NCBI GenBank assembly: GCA_003541285.1
Contig: DPMS01000476.1
Coordinates: 1,326-8,010 of the forward strand
Source: Actinomycetota bacterium
GTDB lineage: Bacteria > Actinomycetota > Actinomycetes > Streptosporangiales > Streptosporangiaceae
Reading direction: 5' to 3'
DNA length: 6,685 nt
The stretch's first letter is position 1, and each line of letters opens with the position of its first letter. A program made the position numbers and the translations under genes. The notes under the pieces were generated by a model. It did not search any database, was not told where the DNA came from, and saw nothing but the letters and a program-made list of their open reading frames with translations. This document shows, in pieces, positions 1-5,447 of this stretch.

Positions 1-112
1 GGGCCTGACCTTCTACCGCCTCGCCGGCGGCAAGATCGTGGAAGACGACCCGATAACCATGCCCGATCTCGCCCAGGAGCTCGGCCCCTTCCTGGGCTCG
101 CCACCCGCCTGA
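1..112 (+). CDS. 3' end of a SnoaL-like / ester cyclase (NTF2-fold) protein, partial
   Basis: The reading frame is open from base 2 and ends at TGA 110-112, giving 36 residues of a protein that starts outside the window. The visible tail has the pattern FYR-x4-GKIVED followed by a D-L-x(2)-ELG-x-FLG ending. This resembles the last beta strand and closing helix of SnoaL-like polyketide cyclase or 'ester cyclase' proteins, a small NTF2-fold family of about 130-150 residues. In that family the strand carrying 'R-x-x-x-GKIVE' lines the pocket. The catalytic residues lie upstream and cannot be seen, so substrate and activity are unknown. The following 490 bases hold no gene on this strand, so it is probably the last gene of its transcript. 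Confidence 0.6.
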   Translation, partial: GLTFYRLAGGKIVEDDPITMPDLAQELGPFLGSPPA

Positions 113-251
113 CCCGGACGCTGGCCGGCGGTACGACCAGGATGTAGGACGTTACCTTCCGAACGCCCCGGCACGGTGAGCATGATGGTGGTGTCTGTGT
201 GTTGACGTTTCAGGCGCGAGAGAGGACGATGTCCGAACTCTCAAGTTCACA

Positions 252-280
252 TTGATTGTTCAGAGGATGCCGAATAGAGT
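252..280 (+). promoter_or_regulatory. Candidate housekeeping-sigma promoter (TTGATT-17-TAGAGT)
   Basis: TTGATT at 252-257 is separated by exactly 17 bases from TAGAGT at 275-280, close to the TTGACN-17/18-TANNNT consensus of actinobacterial HrdB/SigA promoters. It points rightwards, but downstream there is only a 39-codon frame starting at 302 and then antisense sequence to the SRPBCC operon. It could drive a small RNA, an antisense transcript or a decayed gene, or it could be chance in a locally AT-richer stretch. Confidence 0.35.
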
Positions 281-574
281 GCGTCACGGGAACGCATATC
301 TATGCAGCGCCCGGCATACTCATTCGTGGTTTGGCAGGCACGGGCCGGTTTCCATTACGGTAGCGGCGCACCTGGGATACATCTAAGAAAGAAAGCCTGC
401 CGATTCCGAATGGTCAACTAGCGGCAGCTGGCCGGTGCACCTCGGTCGTTATGCCGGCAGAACGGGTCACGGTGCCGGGCGATGTAACCTTCTGCGGTGC
501 CGCCGCCGCGGGAGAAATGGTATCTCCGGCGCCGGCGTCTGCCTGCGCAGTGATCTGGATGCGATGGAGGAGCA

Positions 575-600
575 TCCGCATCCGCGCGCCGGTTTGCGGA
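575..600 (-). terminator. Possible terminator hairpin after the SRPBCC gene
   Basis: On the minus strand, three bases past the stop codon of the SRPBCC gene, TCCGCA (600-595) pairs with TGCGGA (580-575). An inner CCG/CGG pair closes a GCGCG loop. No U-run follows, which is common for actinobacterial terminators, so the support is its position and the stem only. Confidence 0.35.
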
Positions 601-603
601 GTA

Positions 604-1095
604 TTAGTGTCCGGGCTTCGCATCTGTGCTTGGCGCGGGTCGCCCCGCAGCGGCTGCCAGATTCGCGAGCGTCTGCTGCATTCCCCGTCGGTTGTGTGCG
701 GAGCGGTCGTCGACTCCGGTCACCCGCTTCGACACTGCCTTCATGAGTCGGCTGCGTTGATCTGTCCAGGTCTCGGTGACGCGGCAACCACCGGGCGTCG
801 ACTCGAACGTGTAGGTCCACTTGGAGATTTCGAACGGCCCGGCCTTGATCCTGAACGCCAGAAGTCTGCCCGGTTCGCACTCGGTGATCTCGCCAGCGCT
901 CTTCCATGTCTTCGAGCCGTTCCGGTTCGCGCTTCGAAACCTCGCTCCGACGGTTGGCTGCGTTGCTCCTGCGAGCCAGTCGGCTCGTACGTTCTCCGGT
1001 GACCACTCCGGCATGCGCGGAAGGTCGGCCACCATCCGCCACAGCGAATCTGCTGGTGCCGCGATGTTCCGGGTCACCACAACGTGCCCGTTCAT
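604..1095 (-). CDS. SRPBCC-fold protein (polyketide cyclase/dehydrase-like)
   Basis: A 163-residue protein of the START/Bet v 1-like SRPBCC superfamily, which forms a deep hydrophobic cavity for small lipophilic ligands. Evidence is the N-terminal strand and helix, ending in APADSLWRMVADLPRMPEWSP (residues ~13-33), the usual 'P-x-x-x-x-W-x-x-x-x-D-x-x-x-x-x-W-x-P' signature. After it come the strand pattern GARF (~50), a G-E-I-x-E-x-x-P-x-x-x-L-x-F stretch (~68-82), a C-R-V-T-E-T-W strand (~109-115) and a long C-terminal helix. Length suits the stand-alone family. There is no signal peptide, so it should be cytoplasmic. ATG at 1095 overlaps the stop of the upstream gene as ATGA with no strong ribosome site of its own, so translation is probably coupled. 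Ligand and reaction cannot be told from sequence; many such proteins are annotated only by fold. Confidence 0.85.
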   Translation of the reverse strand: MNGHVVVTRNIAAPADSLWRMVADLPRMPEWSPENVRADWLAGATQPTVGARFRSANRNGSKTWKSAGEITECEPGRLLAFRIKAGPFEISKWTYTFESTPGGCRVTETWTDQRSRLMKAVSKRVTGVDDRSAHNRRGMQQTLANLAAAAGRPAPSTDAKPGH

Positions 1096-1451
1096 GGCAT
1101 GCCCGCCGCGTCGGCGCGGAAGTCGAGGATCAGCTCGGGGGGAGGAAAGCCCTCCTCGAGTCGGATGCCGTGGACCTGGCGGACATGGTCGCGGAACCAG
1201 CGGTCGAACGGCTCGCTCGAACCGCCGATCGTTGCGAGAGCGGCACCGAGATCATCTGCCTCCATGTAAACGACCGCCAGGTCCCCCATCGGCGTCGACT
1301 GGATCCACGCCGCCTCCCGGGTGATCCCGGCGCGACGGCGGGCGTCTTCGTAGGCAGCCTTGCGTTCTCCCTTCCAGCAAGACGTCATGGCATCTCGGTC
1401 TGCGTCTGTCATGCCCGGCAGGAGCGGAGCGACGAATCCGATCATCGGCAT
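1092..1451 (-). CDS. Conserved actinobacterial protein of unknown function, 119 aa
   Basis: I do not recognise a characterised function. The frame is open further upstream (to ATG 1517), but ATG 1451 is preferred. It is preceded by GAGGAAAGGA with about seven bases spacing, and the protein then begins MPMIGFVAPLLPG, where conserved-looking sequence starts. The upstream part falls in a tandem repeat. The sequence has an alternating strand-helix pattern: first strand IGFVAPLLPG, a helix rich in Arg/Glu (~15-45), strands around AAWIQSTP and DLAVVYMEAD, a helix with PFDRWFRDHVRQVHG, and an F-PPPELILDFRA tail. This looks like a small ferredoxin-like (dimeric alpha/beta barrel) fold, which is inference. 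No signal peptide or membrane segment. It is co-transcribed with the SRPBCC gene (4-base overlap) and lies 108 bases downstream of the regulator gene. Confidence 0.8.
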   Translation of the reverse strand: MPMIGFVAPLLPGMTDADRDAMTSCWKGERKAAYEDARRRAGITREAAWIQSTPMGDLAVVYMEADDLGAALATIGGSSEPFDRWFRDHVRQVHGIRLEEGFPPPELILDFRADAAGMP

Positions 1452-1501
1452 GGGCCTGTCCTTTCCTCGGTGATACCCGGGAACGATTGTCGGCGACTGG
1501 C

Positions 1502-1547
1502 CTGGCCGGAACATCACTTGATCGCTGGCCGGAACATCACTTGATCG
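1502..1547. repeat. Perfect 23-bp tandem duplication
   Basis: Two exact head-to-tail copies of a 23-base unit, 1502-1524 and 1525-1547, beginning CTGGCCGGAACATCACTTGA. They are followed by a shorter direct repeat GATCGAGT at 1543-1550 and 1553-1560. The repeat lies in the gap between the regulator's stop codon (1560) and the 119-residue gene, so it belongs to the 5' side of that gene's message. It might be a slippage duplication or a two-site operator. Confidence 0.9.
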
Positions 1548-1559
1548 AGTGAGATCGAG

Positions 1560-2855
1560 TCAGGTGGTCGTGCTCGAGTTGCGAGCCGCCTCCGATGCCA
1601 GCCCGGCCCGGCTGGCGATGCCGAGCTTTCCGAATACGTGACGCAGATGGGTGTTCACCGTGTGCGGGGACATGTAGAGCCGTTGTGCGACTTCTCGGTT
1701 GGTCAGGCCCTCCGCAACCAGGCGGGACACGGAGACCTCGGTTGGCGTCAGGCTCTCCCAGCCCTGGACGGGCCGCAGGCGGGTGCCTCGGACGCCTCGT
1801 CTGACACCAAGCCGGCGCAGCGCGGCCGTCACCCGGGCTGCCCAGGCTTTCGCGCCGATGGCCTCGTAGCGCTCAAAGGCCTCGATGAGCAGGGCCTTGG
1901 CCTCATCGGCGCGCCCGGCACCGGCGAGAACCATGGCCGCGTCCTCACAGGCGACGGCCAGGTCGAGGACTCTCGGTCCTCGCCGGGCGAACTCGACGGC
2001 TTCCAGCAGTGCCGAAGGGTCACCGTCGACCAGGCCCCGGCACCGCACCGCGGCCGCCTGCACTGTCGCCACCTCGGGCGCCAGCTTCGCTCCCTGCTCG
2101 GCGCGGTTGGCGACCGCGCGCGCTACCGCCGTCTCGCCTAGCTCCAGCGCCACCCGGACGAGGGCGGGAGCGAGGTAGCGGTCGGAGTGCCGGTTGCGCT
2201 GTGCGGCGGCGAACTCCCAGGTCCGGCGCAGGATCGTGAACGCCGCCGGGAGATCGTGCTGTACCTCGGCGATAAGGGCAGCGACATAAGCGACCATTTC
2301 GGTCCCGAAACGCGGGGCGCCACTGCGCAGCTCAGCGCCGAAGGGGGCGATGCGCTGGCCCGCGGCGCCGATGTCGCCGCGCCCAAGATCGATCAATGCG
2401 ACGGTCGCATTGGCCGGTGCGCCGAGCACCGACTGACCGAACTCGGCCGCCACCCGGAGCCCGTCCTCCAGACCCTGCACGGCATCGTGCCACTCACCGG
2501 TGACGAACCGGCAGGTGCCGGCCATGATCAGGGTGTCAGGGAGTGTCCAGGTCGAGCCGAGCGCCTCGTACTCATCGAGGGCACCGTCGAGCGCGGCGCG
2601 GCGGGCCTCGGCATTGCCAGCCAGCTTCACCTCGATAATTACCAGGCGCCCGGACGATTCCACGGCCAGCAGGTCGGCGTAACCGCCGCCGAGCCGTACC
2701 TCGCGTCCCAGCACCGTCAGCCGCGGCGACCCGGCCAGCGGCAGCATCCGCGGCGCTTTCTCGACCAGATCGTGCAACGCAGCTTCGTCGGGGAAACCGG
2801 CCTGGGTCAGCGGACGCCCCGCCCCGCCCCGATCAGCCGCCCAGATCGCGCTCAC
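1560..2855 (-). CDS. Chimeric protein: PD-(D/E)XK nuclease-like N-terminus fused to LAL-type LuxR regulator C-terminus
   Basis: A 431-residue protein with two unrelated parts. Residues ~20-87 are a PD-(D/E)XK endonuclease-like domain of the kind annotated NucS/DUF91-like: helix EAALHDLVEKAP, then YADLLAV with D61, and VIIEVKL with E75 and K77 (D-x13-E-x-K). Domains of this kind normally continue well beyond this point, but here the match stops after NAEARRA (~87). Residues ~88-365 are Ala/Leu-rich TPR-like helices as in LAL (large ATP-binding LuxR) regulators, and residues 369-420 are a LuxR/GerE helix-turn-helix (LTPTE, AEGLTNREVAQRL, SPHTVNTHLRHVFGKLGI). The N-terminal AAA/Walker ATPase of LAL proteins is absent. 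GTG 2855 is chosen because the conserved domain follows directly and a TAGCGT -10 element lies six bases upstream. Probable DNA-binding transcription regulator; whether the nuclease part is active or folded is unknown. Confidence 0.85.
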   Translation of the reverse strand: MSAIWAADRGGAGRPLTQAGFPDEAALHDLVEKAPRMLPLAGSPRLTVLGREVRLGGGYADLLAVESSGRLVIIEVKLAGNAEARRAALDGALDEYEALGSTWTLPDTLIMAGTCRFVTGEWHDAVQGLEDGLRVAAEFGQSVLGAPANATVALIDLGRGDIGAAGQRIAPFGAELRSGAPRFGTEMVAYVAALIAEVQHDLPAAFTILRRTWEFAAAQRNRHSDRYLAPALVRVALELGETAVARAVANRAEQGAKLAPEVATVQAAAVRCRGLVDGDPSALLEAVEFARRGPRVLDLAVACEDAAMVLAGAGRADEAKALLIEAFERYEAIGAKAWAARVTAALRRLGVRRGVRGTRLRPVQGWESLTPTEVSVSRLVAEGLTNREVAQRLYMSPHTVNTHLRHVFGKLGIASRAGLASEAARNSSTTT

Positions 2856-2861
2856 AAGACG

Positions 2862-2867
2862 ACGCTA
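2862..2867 (-). promoter_or_regulatory. Putative -10 element, leaderless promoter of the nuclease-LuxR gene
   Basis: On the minus strand TAGCGT (2867-2862, inside GGCTAGCGT) fits the TANNNT -10 pattern, with six bases between it and the GTG at 2855. Transcription would start at or next to the start codon, and there is no Shine-Dalgarno sequence, so the mRNA should be leaderless. No clear -35 is visible. The same GCTAGCGT octamer precedes the lipoprotein gene at 6265. Confidence 0.5.
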
Positions 2868-2870
2868 GCC

Positions 2871-2939
2871 CGCCAGGCTGGCGCTGTATGTCTCAGCGCG
2901 GATTCTCCGAGCGGAGGACGCGAAGGCACCCCTGGTGCC
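2871..2939. repeat. Cluster of four consecutive short inverted repeats
   Basis: Four perfect inverted repeats follow one another. CGCCA-GGC-TGGCG lies at 2871-2883, GCGCTG-7-CAGCGC at 2881-2899, CTCCG-AG-CGGAG at 2905-2916 and GGCACC-CCT-GGTGCC at 2925-2939. They cover the -35 region and upstream side of the leaderless promoter of the nuclease-LuxR gene. Operators for dimeric regulators, or folding of a transcript, are both possible. GC-rich sequence makes single short repeats common, but four in 69 bases is dense. Confidence 0.5.
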
Positions 2940-3180
2940 AATGAGCGCGCATGTCACGCCCCAGCCATACCAGAATCACGCCGGTCGAACGTCCTGTGTT
3001 GCCGCGATCAGTAACTCCGTGGATGCCAACCGAGGCGATCGCCACGGACCGCGGCTTACACAAGCTTGGCCATCTGGACCTGACGACAAAGGCGGGGCGC
3101 TCCCTATCGGTGGCCTGCAGCAGTGGGCTTCACTCGCGGTGTCTTATGGACGACTGCGAGCCGTCGGGGGACACTCGGAC

Positions 3181-3189
3181 CGAGGAGGT
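3181..3189 (+). promoter_or_regulatory. Strong Shine-Dalgarno sequence fixing the GTG start of the membrane protein
   Basis: CGAGGAGGT is nearly fully complementary to the 16S anti-Shine-Dalgarno sequence and lies five bases before GTG 3194. This decides for the GTG start over in-frame ATG codons further upstream (2951) and downstream. Confidence 0.8.
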
Positions 3190-3193
3190 CGCG

Positions 3194-4093
3194 GTGCTAT
3201 CAACGCTTACACACAACCGCCGGATGAAGATTATGGCGGCCGGGTACGTGATTGTCGTGGTCTTTGGGGTGGTTGCAATAGTGGCGCATTGGGGATTCGG
3301 CGCGTCTGGTTCCGTCGCGCTGGTGGCAGGAGTTGTTGCTGCCGCACCTATCGTGGTTGCTTTCGCAGGCGACCGGATCACCGGGATCAAGGCATTCTCT
3401 GTGGAGATCTCACTCGCCCAAGTCACTGTTCCTGTCCGGGTTGATCTCACGCAAGCTGTCATGGCTATTGCTGAGACGGGGCCCTCCGGATCTCCGGAAC
3501 TGCTGGCAACCTTGCGGGATGCCATCCGGGCCCAAGCGCGACTACTGCGCCTCAACCTTCACAATGATGATTACTGGTGGTCGACGCGCGTGTATTTGGT
3601 TGCTGCGCTAGCGGAAGACTACACGAAGGTTGAACAGCTCATCTTCGTCCGCGGCCAGGAAGAGAGGCTGTGGGTTGGAATGATCGATCCAGCCACTGCA
3701 CGCGAGCGGCTCGCGGAAGCGTTCCCCGAATATGAGAGAAACTACCGGGACGTGCGGAACATGGCGGCCGCTGCCGGTGACGTCAACACGCCGCTTGATA
3801 AAGACGCGGAGATCACGAACATTCTCATGAACTGGCCGAGCAAATTCGGTTGGAACGAAGCTCAGCTCAAGCAAATCGTCACCGGGGACCTTGTGCGTCA
3901 TTGGCTGGATCCCGCTCTCGACACCGAGGCTCTCCCCCATGGGCCGCTTACCCCATTGCTCCGATACCAGGTGAACCTGAGACCGCGCCGGTACACTGCA
4001 CTGACCGCAGATGGACGCCTCCTAGCCGTGGTCGACAAATGTGAACTTGCGACCAGGACAACGGACGAACTCCTGCGCCGCCAGTTTGCCTAG
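3194..4093 (+). CDS. Membrane-anchored protein of unknown function, two N-terminal TM helices plus cytosolic domain
   Basis: A 299-residue protein from GTG 3194. Residues ~13-32 and ~38-58 are two hydrophobic helices split by a short Gly/Ser turn. Basic residues precede the first (HNRRMK) and a charged GDR follows the second, so both ends probably face the cytoplasm. The remaining ~240 residues are soluble: a G-I-K-A-F-S-V-E-I-S-L strand after the membrane; a helical stretch ending LHNDDYWWSTRVYLVAALAEDY (~122-143); a V-E-Q-L-I-F-V...LWVGMI-P-x4-ERLAEAFPEYE unit (~146-181); and a C-terminal RRYTAL-x-x-DGRLLAVVDK-x-ELA unit (~265-286) that loosely resembles it. I recognise no characterised family, and no catalytic motif stands out. 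Codons ending in A/T are commoner than in the neighbours, hinting at separate acquisition. A sensor or defence-type effector is possible but unproven. Confidence 0.85.
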   Translation: MLSTLTHNRRMKIMAAGYVIVVVFGVVAIVAHWGFGASGSVALVAGVVAAAPIVVAFAGDRITGIKAFSVEISLAQVTVPVRVDLTQAVMAIAETGPSGSPELLATLRDAIRAQARLLRLNLHNDDYWWSTRVYLVAALAEDYTKVEQLIFVRGQEERLWVGMIDPATARERLAEAFPEYERNYRDVRNMAAAAGDVNTPLDKDAEITNILMNWPSKFGWNEAQLKQIVTGDLVRHWLDPALDTEALPHGPLTPLLRYQVNLRPRRYTALTADGRLLAVVDKCELATRTTDELLRRQFA

Positions 4094-4209
4094 ATTGCAC
4101 CTGATGGAAACTGAGGACGGACGAAGAGCCCGCTCACGCCTGCCTGACGAACGCACTCTCTTGCCACTGGTGGCGCGTAGGGACCGGTGGGAGGGCGTTA
4201 CCTCTTTGC

Positions 4210-4229
4210 CCACGGCGGCACCGCTGTGG
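4210..4229. terminator. Possible terminator hairpin between convergent genes
   Basis: CCACGGCGG at 4210-4218 faces CCGCTGTGG at 4221-4229. In the rightward transcript this gives a 9-pair stem with one G-U pair and a very tight loop. In the leftward transcript it has one mismatch. It lies between the stop codons of the membrane protein (4093) and the 69-residue gene (4240), where a terminator is expected, but no U-run follows. Confidence 0.35.
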
Positions 4230-4239
4230 CCCGGCGGCA

Positions 4240-4449
4240 TCAAGCGTGCTTGCTGGTCCTCGTCTGGGCAACCGCGCCGATGGCGGGTGCCAGGACCAGC
4301 CACAGCCCGATGGTGACCACCATCGAGGTGACGTAGCCAAATGGTGCGATGCCCACGTCACCGCCGACGATGCCCGCGAAGATCATCAGCAGCCACGCGC
4401 TCACGAAGAACATCGGGCCGGCTGCCATCAACCTAAAGAATGCACTCAT
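4240..4449 (-). CDS. Small two-helix integral membrane protein, 69 aa
   Basis: The protein starts at ATG 4449, preceded by GAGGAAAGGG with about eight bases spacing, and ends at TGA 4240-4242. The frame stays open upstream to 4728, but that part is hydrophilic and without family signal, and the ribosome site fixes this start. Residues ~11-30 (AGPMFFVSAWLLMIFAGIVG) and ~37-61 (FGYVTSMVVTIGLWLVLAPAIGAVA) are two membrane helices joined by a short Gly/Asp loop. The tail is basic and cytosolic (QTRTSKHA). It resembles short actinobacterial membrane proteins of unknown function. There is no signal peptide cleavage site. The upstream 260 bases contain no other gene on this strand, so it is probably monocistronic. 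Confidence 0.75.
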   Translation of the reverse strand: MSAFFRLMAAGPMFFVSAWLLMIFAGIVGGDVGIAPFGYVTSMVVTIGLWLVLAPAIGAVAQTRTSKHA

Positions 4450-4705
4450 AACGGTGGCCCTTTCCTCAGCTCCGGCAGGCCATCCCTCACCATCTGGGCA
4501 GCTCTTGGGCACAAACGCGGTTGGGCCAAGTGGAACCAGAACAGCATCGGGCACCTTCGCCTGTGCTCTCATCCTGTGCTGCCCGCGTGCCCCGGTCCCA
4601 GAGTCCATGGTCACTGCCGGATGGCCTTCCTGCACTGGAAGCACGGACATCCGTCCCTGCCGGGGCACACAGGACAGAAAAGAACCCCCCGCACCGAGCA
4701 CGGGA

Positions 4706-4945
4706 GCGGCCACGGCCGCCGACGGCAAGCTGCACGGCTTGTGGTACGCGTCCGGCGACGCCGATGGCTATGTCCTGGGCGAACTGCCCGACGACATAGC
4801 GGCGGCGAGCACGCTCGCCAAGGTAGCCGCCTCCGGGGCGTTCACGTCGGTGTCGACCACCGAACTCCTCACCGTCGAGGAAACGCTGGCAGCCCTGCGC
4901 GGCGCTGGCGACGTGCAATACCGCGCTCCGGGCGCCACCAGCTAA
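4706..4945 (+). pseudogene. GYD-domain protein remnant, N-terminus missing
   Basis: The last ~74 codons (from ~4721 to TAA 4943-4945) match the C-terminal two thirds of GYD-domain proteins. They show DGKLHGLWYASGDADGYV, then GELPDDIAAAS, VAASGAF, a TTELLT-x-EE helix and the typical ending V-x-YRAPGA. GYD proteins are ~95-105 residues, named for the Gly-Tyr/Asp strand and a dimeric ferredoxin-like fold; their function is mostly unknown. The first ~35 residues, normally M-x-x-Y-x-x-x-x-x-Y-T-x-E-G plus a helix, are not found upstream in any plus-strand frame. The open frame does extend to 4349, but that part is unrelated. No ribosome site precedes the remnant. Probably a 5'-deleted pseudogene with its breakpoint near 4705-4720. 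Confidence 0.65.
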
Positions 4946-4950
4946 CGTCA

Positions 4951-4985
4951 GGCTTGCGCAAGCCCGCCGGCCGTGGGATCCGGCG
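4951..4985. terminator. Two consecutive hairpins, likely bidirectional terminator
   Basis: Six bases after the GYD stop codon lies a perfect 14-base palindrome, GGCTTGCGCAAGCC (4951-4964). Directly after it comes CGCCGG-9-CCGGCG (4965-4985). They sit between the convergent ends of the GYD remnant (4945) and the transposase-VapC chimera (4994). Stems are GC-rich and lack U-tails, as is usual in actinomycetes. Confidence 0.5.
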
Positions 4986-4993
4986 GCGTCCGC

Positions 4994-5290
4994 TCATGCC
5001 GGTGTCTTAATCATGAACGAGATGGGGTGCTCATGGGACGGTGCCCCGGGCACGACCCATTGCATCGGCTGTCCGGTGATGTTGGCTATCAGATCGTAGT
5101 CACTGTCGTAGTGCATCACAGTGACTCGTTCCCGCTCGGCCACGGCAGCGATCAGGACCTGGCGGCGGAGCACCATCACCTCGTGACGCAGGACCATGAT
5201 CTCCGCGTCCTTGGAGGCCTGGCTGCGGCCCAGCAAGGCTAGCCAACCGAAGACCCGGATCATGATCAGATACAGCAGACGGACAGGCAC
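4994..5290 (-). pseudogene. Chimera of IS transposase N-terminus and VapC (PIN) toxin C-terminus
   Basis: A single open frame of 98 codons made of two gene fragments. Residues 1-45 (GTG start, VRLLYLIMIRVFGWLALLGR, then SKDAEIMVLRHEVMVLRRQV) are the N-terminal start of the widespread actinobacterial integrase-core transposase. Residues ~46-82 (LIAAVAERERVTVMHYDSDYDLIANITGQP then MQWVVP) are the C-terminal end of a VapC-type PIN ribonuclease, including the D-x-D-Y-D-x-I-A segment with its late acidic residue. The tail beyond residue 82 is unlike either family. The join falls at ~5153-5158. The transposase lacks its HTH and DDE core. The VapC part lacks the first acidic residues of the active site and has no VapB antitoxin nearby, so neither function should survive. 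It is probably debris of an IS insertion followed by deletion. The frame is intact, so a small product cannot be excluded. Confidence 0.7.
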
Positions 5291-5318
5291 GAGCTGCGAT
5301 CTTGCCGCAACCCACTCA

Positions 5319-5336
5319 ACCTGCCAAACGGCAGGT
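5319..5336. repeat. Perfect inverted repeat upstream of the transposase fragment
   Basis: ACCTGCC-AAAC-GGCAGGT forms a 7-base-pair stem with a 4-base loop, 29 bases upstream of the transposase GTG. It could belong to the left end or promoter region of the lost insertion sequence. The 5291-5447 stretch around it contains no other gene. Confidence 0.5.
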
Positions 5337-5447
5337 CACAAGCCATGCGCAGAGTTCTGGAGCGGCACAAGGCCTCTGGTGATCGCACGGTGTCGACTCG
5401 TCCAGGATGGGTATGCGGGCCACGGGCCAGCCCGTCCCAGCCGGGGA

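Larger units (their letters stand above)
113..603. other. Gene-poor intergenic region with a promoter candidate and mini-ORFs
   Basis: About 490 bases without a recognisable gene. Two very short plus-strand reading frames are visible. One is an 8-codon frame, ATG 229-231 to TGA 253-255, with a good Shine-Dalgarno-like GAGAGGA just upstream. The other is a 39-codon frame, ATG 302 to TAG 419-421, just downstream of a promoter-like pair at 252-280 and with only a weak GGGAA upstream. The 39-residue frame uses A/T-ending codons freely and matches no family I know, so I do not call it a gene. Open frames at 414-623 (minus) and 435-746 (plus) read as low-complexity Ala/Pro/Arg sequence and look like chance GC-rich frames. 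Confidence 0.5.
2856..3193. other. Divergent intergenic region, no supported gene
   Basis: About 338 bases between the leftward nuclease-LuxR gene and the rightward membrane-protein gene. It holds the leaderless promoter and hairpin cluster at its left end, a 10-base palindrome GGCGATCGCC at 3034-3043, and a strong ribosome site at its right end. A frame in phase with the membrane protein is open from ATG 2951. That 81-codon extension has no ribosome site, no domain and no hydrophobic pattern, so I treat it as non-coding leader or promoter DNA. I see no clear -10/-35 pair for the rightward gene. Confidence 0.55.

Noticed and set aside
906..1544. Long plus-strand open frames (906-1544, 821-1324, 451-1002)
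   Set aside because: Arg/Ser/Pro-rich translations opposite the SRPBCC and 119-residue genes; no ribosome site or family signal.
2187..3014. 275-codon plus-strand open frame antisense to the nuclease-LuxR gene
   Set aside because: It is a GC-driven shadow of a well-supported minus-strand gene, has no recognisable domain and runs past the gene start into non-coding DNA.
2951..3193. 81-codon N-terminal extension of the membrane protein
   Set aside because: No ribosome site at ATG 2951 and no domain-like sequence, whereas GTG 3194 has a near-perfect Shine-Dalgarno five bases upstream.
4349..4705. N-terminal part of the 198-codon plus-strand frame leading into the GYD remnant
   Set aside because: Its first part is antisense to the 69-residue membrane protein, the rest has no GYD-like sequence, and no ribosome site was seen; it is fortuitously open.
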